From Spirochaetaceae bacterium (GTDB taxonomy: Bacteria > Spirochaetota > Spirochaetia > SZUA-6 > Bin103): 18,562 nt of DNA. The stretch covers positions 1 to 18,562 of the forward strand of contig JAPPNY010000112.1 of the NCBI GenBank assembly GCA_028818385.1, read 5' to 3'. Positions 14,793 to 18,562 of the stretch are shown here, piece by piece. Within the stretch, counting starts at the first letter, position 1. Each line of letters starts with the position of its first letter. The position numbers and the translations under genes are program-made. The notes under the pieces were generated by a model that ran no database searches, had not been told where the DNA came from, and was given only the letters and a program-made list of their open reading frames with translations.

Positions 14793-15014
14793 TCAATCGG
14801 CTCTGTGCGGCGCGCGCTCGGGAAGATCGAGATCCACTCCATGCGCCGGGCCGAACAGGCTGACAGCCACGTCGCCGATGCGTTCCGGAGTCGAGATTAC
14901 CTGTCTGATGATCGTTCTGGTCTCTTCGTTCATGGATCGCTCATTGCGCGCCGCGCGAAGTCGCAAGCGGCGCGTCGTTTCTTCGTCCAGCCGTCTGACA
15001 CTCAGGCTCCCCAT
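14793..15014 (-). CDS. FitA-like ribbon-helix-helix antitoxin, no toxin alongside
   Basis: A 73-residue protein of the FitA/StbC antitoxin type. The N-terminal ribbon-helix-helix DNA-binding fold is SLSVRRLDEETTRRLRLRAA with the second helix RSMNEETRTIIRQV. The C-terminal tail LFGPAHGVDLDLPERAP resembles the toxin-binding tail of FitA-family antitoxins, which normally neutralise a PIN-domain ribonuclease. No PIN gene follows; only 19 bp separate it from the amidohydrolase. AGGAGGAG abuts the ATG. It is probably an orphan that now acts as an autorepressor at the head of the operon. That role is inferred from the inverted repeat over its own -10 region. Confidence 0.82.
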   Translation of the reverse strand: MGSLSVRRLDEETTRRLRLRAARNERSMNEETRTIIRQVISTPERIGDVAVSLFGPAHGVDLDLPERAPHRAD

Positions 15015-15034
15015 CTCCTCCTCTGCGCTTCCGT

Positions 15035-15049
15035 CGCGATGCTATCGCG
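15035..15049. promoter_or_regulatory. Candidate operator: CGCGAT-GCT-ATCGCG inverted repeat
   Basis: A perfect 6-bp inverted repeat with a 3-bp spacer lies 20 bp upstream of the ribbon-helix-helix start and covers the predicted -10 hexamer. Antitoxins of this fold bind such repeats in their own promoters. Function is inferred. Confidence 0.5.
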
Positions 15050-15067
15050 TGCACGCAACGCACTCAA
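15039..15067 (-). promoter_or_regulatory. Candidate promoter for the antitoxin-led minus-strand run
   Basis: Minus-strand TTGAGT (15067-15062), 17-bp spacer, TAGCAT (15044-15039). The transcript would start near 15032, 18 nt before the ATG. It would be the first promoter for the genes running leftwards, since junctions down to 9314 are overlapping or within about 20 bp. Confidence 0.45.
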
Positions 15068-15121
15068 TCGATTGCATGACGAGCTCAGCGAGCTGCGGCG
15101 TCGTTCGTTCCAGGCTCATCC

Positions 15122-15150
15122 TTGGGTGGCGAGGCCACGCGACGTATACT
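15122..15150 (+). promoter_or_regulatory. Candidate promoter for the NfeD-SPFH genes
   Basis: TTGGGT (15122-15127), 17-bp spacer, TATACT (15145-15150) on the plus strand. The -10 is one base from consensus and the -35 keeps TTG. The transcript would start near 15157, about 20 nt before the ATG, with GAGG at 15164-15167. The 161-bp gap 15015-15175 therefore holds back-to-back promoters. Confidence 0.5.
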
Positions 15151-15175
15151 CGATGCAGCCGTTGAGGCTGGGTCG

Positions 15176-15766
15176 ATGTTGCAGGGGTTGTTCTGGTTCA
15201 CCGCGATCTTCGGCGTCGGTGTGACGCTGATCGATCTGCTGGGCCTGCTCGGCTCAGGCGGCCAGGCGGACGGTGGCGGCGACGGTTCCGCAGCGGACGA
15301 CGGAGCCGGCGAGGAGGGGGGAGGCGAGGACTCGGGCGGCGCTCCGGTCCTGTCGTTCCTGCGCTATGTGCGCACGGCCATCTACTTCTGCCTGGGCTTC
15401 GGACCGTTCGGACTGGCGTCGACCGCGTTCGGCTCGGGGCCGGTCGGCAGCCTGATCTGGGCGCTCGCGGGAGGCAGCGCCGTAGCCGTGCTGGCGCGGC
15501 TGTTCTTCCGCCTGCAGCGCACGGACCTCGATTCCAGCATCAAGGAAGAGGAACTGCTGTTCGAGCAGGCCACCGTGATCGCCCCGATCGCCGACGGCGG
15601 CATGGGCAAGGTGCGCATCAGCCTGGGCCAGTCGGTGGCGGAGCGCTACGCGCTGGCCGAGAATCCCGAGGAGCGCTTCGCCGTCGACGCGCGCGTACAG
15701 GTGGCGCAGGTCACCGACCGGTGCGTGTACGTGCGTGCACTGGATGCTCAGCGAGAGCTTCCGTGA
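15176..15766 (+). CDS. NfeD/YqiJ-like membrane protein with C-terminal OB-fold
   Basis: A 196-residue membrane protein. It has one hydrophobic helix at about 5-26, a Gly/Asp/Glu-rich low-complexity linker (27-57), two more membrane helices at about 66-85 and 88-110, and a soluble C-terminal beta domain (about 127-190, with TVIAPIADGGMGKVRI) matching the OB-fold of NfeD-type proteins. Such proteins are regularly encoded next to flotillin/SPFH genes (YuaF-YuaG, YqiJ-YqiK) and are thought to help assemble the membrane scaffold. The ATG at 15176 is chosen because GAGG lies 8 nt upstream and the helix begins directly after it. It is followed 54 bp later by two SPFH genes. Confidence 0.75.
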   Translation: MLQGLFWFTAIFGVGVTLIDLLGLLGSGGQADGGGDGSAADDGAGEEGGGEDSGGAPVLSFLRYVRTAIYFCLGFGPFGLASTAFGSGPVGSLIWALAGGSAVAVLARLFFRLQRTDLDSSIKEEELLFEQATVIAPIADGGMGKVRISLGQSVAERYALAENPEERFAVDARVQVAQVTDRCVYVRALDAQRELP

Positions 15767-15820
15767 CGACGGGATCGAAGCGCTGGCGCCGATCGCACCG
15801 TAGATAAGGCTGGAGGAGCC

Positions 15821-17188
15821 ATGGAAGGGTTTGTAGGCGGCGCGATCGCCGCGGTGGCCGTGTTCTTCGTGATCGTCGGGGGGCTGCGGTCCCTCATCAA
15901 GGTCTGTCCCCCCAACCAGGTGCTGGTGGTGACCGGCACCAAGACGCAGGTCGGCGGCAAGAGCTACGGCTTCCGGCTGCAGCGCGGCGGGTGGACGTTC
16001 GTGATTCCGTTCTTTCAGAGCGCACAGGGGCTGGAGCTGTCGACGATCCCGATCGACGTGCGCGTGGAGGGGGTGAACGCCGCCAACGGCATCACCGTCG
16101 GCGCCGACGCCACCGCCTGCGTGTGCGTCGATCACGAGGACGACGGGCTCCTGTACTCGGCCGTCGAGCGGCTGATGGGCAAGTCGAGGGGAGAGATCCA
16201 GGAGCAGATCCAGCAGACCATGGTCGGCAACTTCCGCGGCGCGCTCAACAAGACCACGCCTCTGCAGGCGATCGGCATGCTGGAGAGCGTCGACGAGGAG
16301 GATCGGGTCGGCGAGGGCGGTGTCCGCGCCGAAGCCGGCGCCGACAGCGCGGACGCGGAAGGCGAGCGCGCCCAGTTCCGGGCGGAGCTGCTGCGCGACA
16401 GCAACCAGGACCTGGCCACCTTCGGCATGCGCGTGGTGTCGGTGTCGCTGCAGAAGATCTGGGACACCTCCAACTACATCGCCAACCTGGCCAACAAGAC
16501 GCTGTCCCGCAAGCGCCAGGAGGTGGAGATCGAGGAGGCGCGCCTGAAGGCGCAGGCCGAGCGCGCGGAGTCGGACGCGAAGCGACGAGAGACCGTGGCC
16601 GAGAACACCGCCAACGAGAAGATCATCGCCGCCCAGCAGGAGCTGGAGGTGCTCCGGCGCACCGCGGAGGCGGAGGTGGAGCAGTCTCGCCTGGAGGCCG
16701 ACAGCGCGGTCGAGCGCGCCGAGAGCGAAGGCGAGCGTTCCGTGCAGGAGATCGCGGTGGAGCTGCGCAAGCTCAAGAACGTCTCCGACGTGACGCTGGA
16801 GGCGGACACGAAGCGGCAGGCCGCGGAGATCCTGGCCAGCGGCCAGAACCAGGCCGTGCAGATCGTCGAGTCGACCCAGAACGACCTGCTGGACCAGAAG
16901 GCCACGATGGTCGCCGAGGCCGACGTGGGCAGGATCGCGCTGTTCGTCCAGCAGCAGCTTCCGGGGCTGTTTGCCGCCTACGAACGCTACGCGCGGGAGA
17001 TGGCGATCGACAACGTCGTGATCATGGATGACGAGCGGGGCATGAACGGGCTGCTGAACCGCGGCCCGGAGGCCTTCGTCGACTTCCTGCACAAGTTCGA
17101 GGAGGGATTCGGCATCAGCGTCAAGGAGCTGATGACCCAGGCCGGCGCCGACGGCGCCACGGCGGACACGCCGGAGGAGCGCTCATGA
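15821..17188 (+). CDS. Flotillin-like SPFH/band 7 protein, first of two
   Basis: A 455-residue membrane scaffold protein. An N-terminal membrane helix (about 5-25) precedes the SPFH domain, with CPPNQVLVVTG (29-39), GGWTFVIPFFQSAQ and EIQEQIQQTMVGNFRGAL (125-142). A helical, Glu/Ala/Arg-rich coiled coil spans about 228-345, and a flotillin-type C-terminus follows. An acidic, Ala/Gly-rich stretch at about 155-186 interrupts the SPFH domain before DLATFGMRVVSVSLQKI and looks like an insertion. GGAGGAG lies just before the ATG. The stop overlaps the next SPFH start by ATGA, so the two proteins are likely made together and may form mixed oligomers in membrane microdomains. Confidence 0.9.
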   Translation: MEGFVGGAIAAVAVFFVIVGGLRSLIKVCPPNQVLVVTGTKTQVGGKSYGFRLQRGGWTFVIPFFQSAQGLELSTIPIDVRVEGVNAANGITVGADATACVCVDHEDDGLLYSAVERLMGKSRGEIQEQIQQTMVGNFRGALNKTTPLQAIGMLESVDEEDRVGEGGVRAEAGADSADAEGERAQFRAELLRDSNQDLATFGMRVVSVSLQKIWDTSNYIANLANKTLSRKRQEVEIEEARLKAQAERAESDAKRRETVAENTANEKIIAAQQELEVLRRTAEAEVEQSRLEADSAVERAESEGERSVQEIAVELRKLKNVSDVTLEADTKRQAAEILASGQNQAVQIVESTQNDLLDQKATMVAEADVGRIALFVQQQLPGLFAAYERYAREMAIDNVVIMDDERGMNGLLNRGPEAFVDFLHKFEEGFGISVKELMTQAGADGATADTPEERS

Positions 17189-18444
17189 GCGTCTTCGTCA
17201 TCGTATTCATTCTTCTGGTCGTCATCACGCTCATCATCCAGCTTGTCACCAAGATGAAGATCGTCGGCGCCGACGAGCTGGCGATCGTCGCCGGCAAGGG
17301 CAAGGCGTTCTCGTGGCTGCGCGGCGGGCGCGTGTTCGTGTTCCCGCTCATCCACCGCTTCTTCCGGATGGACATGCGGCCCCGCACCACCAGCGTGCGC
17401 GTGGAGTCGGCGATCGCGGCCGGCATCGTGCCGCTCACCGTGGTCGCCACCGTGAGCTTTGCGGTGGCCTCATCCGGCGACGGGCTGCGCAACGCGATCC
17501 GGCGGATCCTGCTGATGACCCGCGACTGGAGCGAGCTCACCGGCATCGCCACCGGCATCATCGAGGGGCATCTGCGCGACTCGATCGCGACCATGACGCC
17601 CGAGGAGGTGATGCAGGACAAGGACCGGCTGGTGCAGAACATGATCCGCGTCTGCAAGAGTGACCTGGAGGGCATCGGCCTGGAGATCACGGCGATGAAC
17701 ATCGCCGACGTGGACGACCATCGCCTGGACGGCGTGCGCGAGCCGGAGCTCTACATCGCCCTGTTGAAGCGGATCCAGTCCGCGAACGCCGAATCGCAAT
17801 CACGCGCTGCGCAGGCGCAGGCGCACGCGGCGGCCAAGGAGGAGTCCGAGACGCGGCGCGCGGAGGTAGCGGTGCGCGATGCCCAGAACGCCAAGGAGAG
17901 CCTGCTGGCGGAGACGCGCGTGAACGTGGCGCAGGAGACGCAGCGCAGCGCGATCGGCGTGCGCCGGGCCGAGCGGGACGCGCAGGCCAAGGTGGCCGGC
18001 ATCAAGGCACAGATCGGCGCCGAGCAGCAGCGGATCGCGATGCTCAAGGAGCGCTACCGGGCGGAGATCCTGATCCCAGCGGAGGCGGAGCAGGAGCGCA
18101 TGACGCTGCAGGCGAAGGCGGAAGCGGCCGAGCGGCGCGGCCGCGCGCAGGGCGAGATCGACCAGCTCAACCGCACGATCGAGATCCTCCGCAAGGGCGG
18201 TCAGGCCGGCCTGGCGGCCTACATCATCGAGAACTTCGAGAAGTTCATCGAGCCGTTCTCGCAGACGCTGTCGCTGTTCCCGGCCAAGCACGCCACGGTC
18301 ATCTCCGGGGCCGGCGGGACGCACGCGCCGATCTCCGGCGTGCATCCGCACCCGGTGGAGGAGCAGAAGGCGCGGCTGACGCTGCAGGCGCTGGGCGCGA
18401 TCTCGACGGCCGAAGGGGCTGCGACCGAGCCGCGGAAGGGATAG
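17185..18444 (+). CDS. Second SPFH/flotillin-like protein
   Basis: A 419-residue SPFH protein distinct from its neighbour. It has an N-terminal membrane helix (2-22), SPFH core with VGADELAIVAGKGK (27-40), GGRVFVFPLIHRFFRMDMR and IATGIIEGHLRDSIATMTPEE (121-141), a domain without the acidic insert. The long coiled coil at about 195-345 is rich in Ala, Glu, Gln and Arg. The end carries a hydrophobic segment LAAYIIENFEKF and FSQTLSLFPAKHATVISG, typical of flotillins. Its TPEEVMQDKDRLVQNM segment is closer to canonical flotillins than the first gene. Translation is probably coupled to the first SPFH gene through ATGA. Its last codon is intact, 118 bp before the contig end. Confidence 0.9.
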   Translation: MSVFVIVFILLVVITLIIQLVTKMKIVGADELAIVAGKGKAFSWLRGGRVFVFPLIHRFFRMDMRPRTTSVRVESAIAAGIVPLTVVATVSFAVASSGDGLRNAIRRILLMTRDWSELTGIATGIIEGHLRDSIATMTPEEVMQDKDRLVQNMIRVCKSDLEGIGLEITAMNIADVDDHRLDGVREPELYIALLKRIQSANAESQSRAAQAQAHAAAKEESETRRAEVAVRDAQNAKESLLAETRVNVAQETQRSAIGVRRAERDAQAKVAGIKAQIGAEQQRIAMLKERYRAEILIPAEAEQERMTLQAKAEAAERRGRAQGEIDQLNRTIEILRKGGQAGLAAYIIENFEKFIEPFSQTLSLFPAKHATVISGAGGTHAPISGVHPHPVEEQKARLTLQALGAISTAEGAATEPRKG

Positions 18445-18562
18445 CACCACGGGGCGGGGGGGGGGGGGGCCGCCGCCCCCCCCCGGGGGGGTGGGGGGGT
18501 GGGGGGGGGCGGCGCGGCCGGCGGGCGCGGCCGGGGGGGGGGGGGGGGGGGGGGGGGGACCC
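18445..18562. other. G-homopolymer contig end, probable artefact
   Basis: After the last stop codon the sequence becomes runs of G (up to about 25 in a row), a C-run and a few other bases. Nothing coding can be read. This is the pattern left by no-signal poly-G reads at a low-coverage contig end, so it should not be used as genomic sequence. Confidence 0.8.

Noticed and set aside
15254..17092. 612-codon minus-strand open frame opposite the NfeD and SPFH genes
   Set aside because: It consists of Leu/His/Arg-rich shadow sequence, while the plus strand has membrane helices, coiled coils and coupled starts.
18445..18562. Long G-runs that could be read as G-quadruplexes or a telomere-like end
   Set aside because: Nearly pure homopolymers at the very end of the contig fit two-colour sequencing poly-G noise better than biology.

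Overview
The window is a GC-rich (roughly two thirds G+C by eye) bacterial contig end with tightly packed, often overlapping genes. No tRNA, rRNA, CRISPR array, transposase or phage gene is visible. The gene set (phytanoyl-CoA dioxygenase-like oxygenases, a GH127 enzyme, a peptide-class ABC importer, a carnitine route, paired SPFH proteins) and the solute-binding protein's mature N-terminus (Phe-Gly-Glu-Gly-Gln after the signal peptide, with no lipobox Cys) recall high-GC uncultured Spirochaetota or similar host-associated marine bacteria. That assignment is an inference with low to moderate confidence.

Layout. (1) 2-1605, plus strand: the 3' end of a GH127/DUF1680 glycosidase, overlapping by ATGA a phytanoyl-CoA dioxygenase-family gene. 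(2) 1602-2471, minus: a second oxygenase of that family, whose stop codon lies in the same CTAG as its convergent neighbour. (3) 2580-3080, plus: a DinB-like small protein. (4) 3119-15014: about 12 kb entirely on the minus strand. In transcription order it holds a solitary FitA-like ribbon-helix-helix antitoxin, an amidohydrolase, a Rieske protein, a two-permease two-ATPase peptide-class ABC transporter, gamma-butyrobetaine dioxygenase, a BKACE enzyme, a gene remnant, a family 5 solute-binding protein, a carnitine dehydrogenase-thioesterase fusion and a GNAT acetyltransferase. (5) 15176-18444, plus: an NfeD/YqiJ-like membrane protein and two different flotillin/SPFH genes. (6) 18445-18562: a G-homopolymer tail that looks like an assembly artefact.

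The metabolic core is a plausible complete route from gamma-butyrobetaine to glycine betaine: hydroxylation to L-carnitine (8005-9210), oxidation to 3-dehydrocarnitine (N-terminal part of 3591-5036), acetyl-CoA-dependent cleavage to betainyl-CoA plus acetoacetate (7069-7977), and hydrolysis to glycine betaine (C-terminal hot-dog domain of 3591-5036). The importer genes are beside it and may bring in a related substrate, but the substrate is not provable from sequence.

The most unusual feature is a mosaic of gene fragments around the solute-binding protein gene. It is flanked by a 170-bp direct repeat (about 92% identical) that spans the BKACE/carnitine dehydrogenase junction. One copy lies next to a 45-codon BKACE tail and the last 17 codons of a second DinB-like gene. 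The other runs into a carnitine dehydrogenase reduced to its first and last about 14 codons. The binding-protein promoter and leader also have a diverged copy upstream of the second oxygenase, where the -35, -10 and Shine-Dalgarno elements are the best conserved parts. Together these suggest repeated recombination between paralogous catabolic loci.
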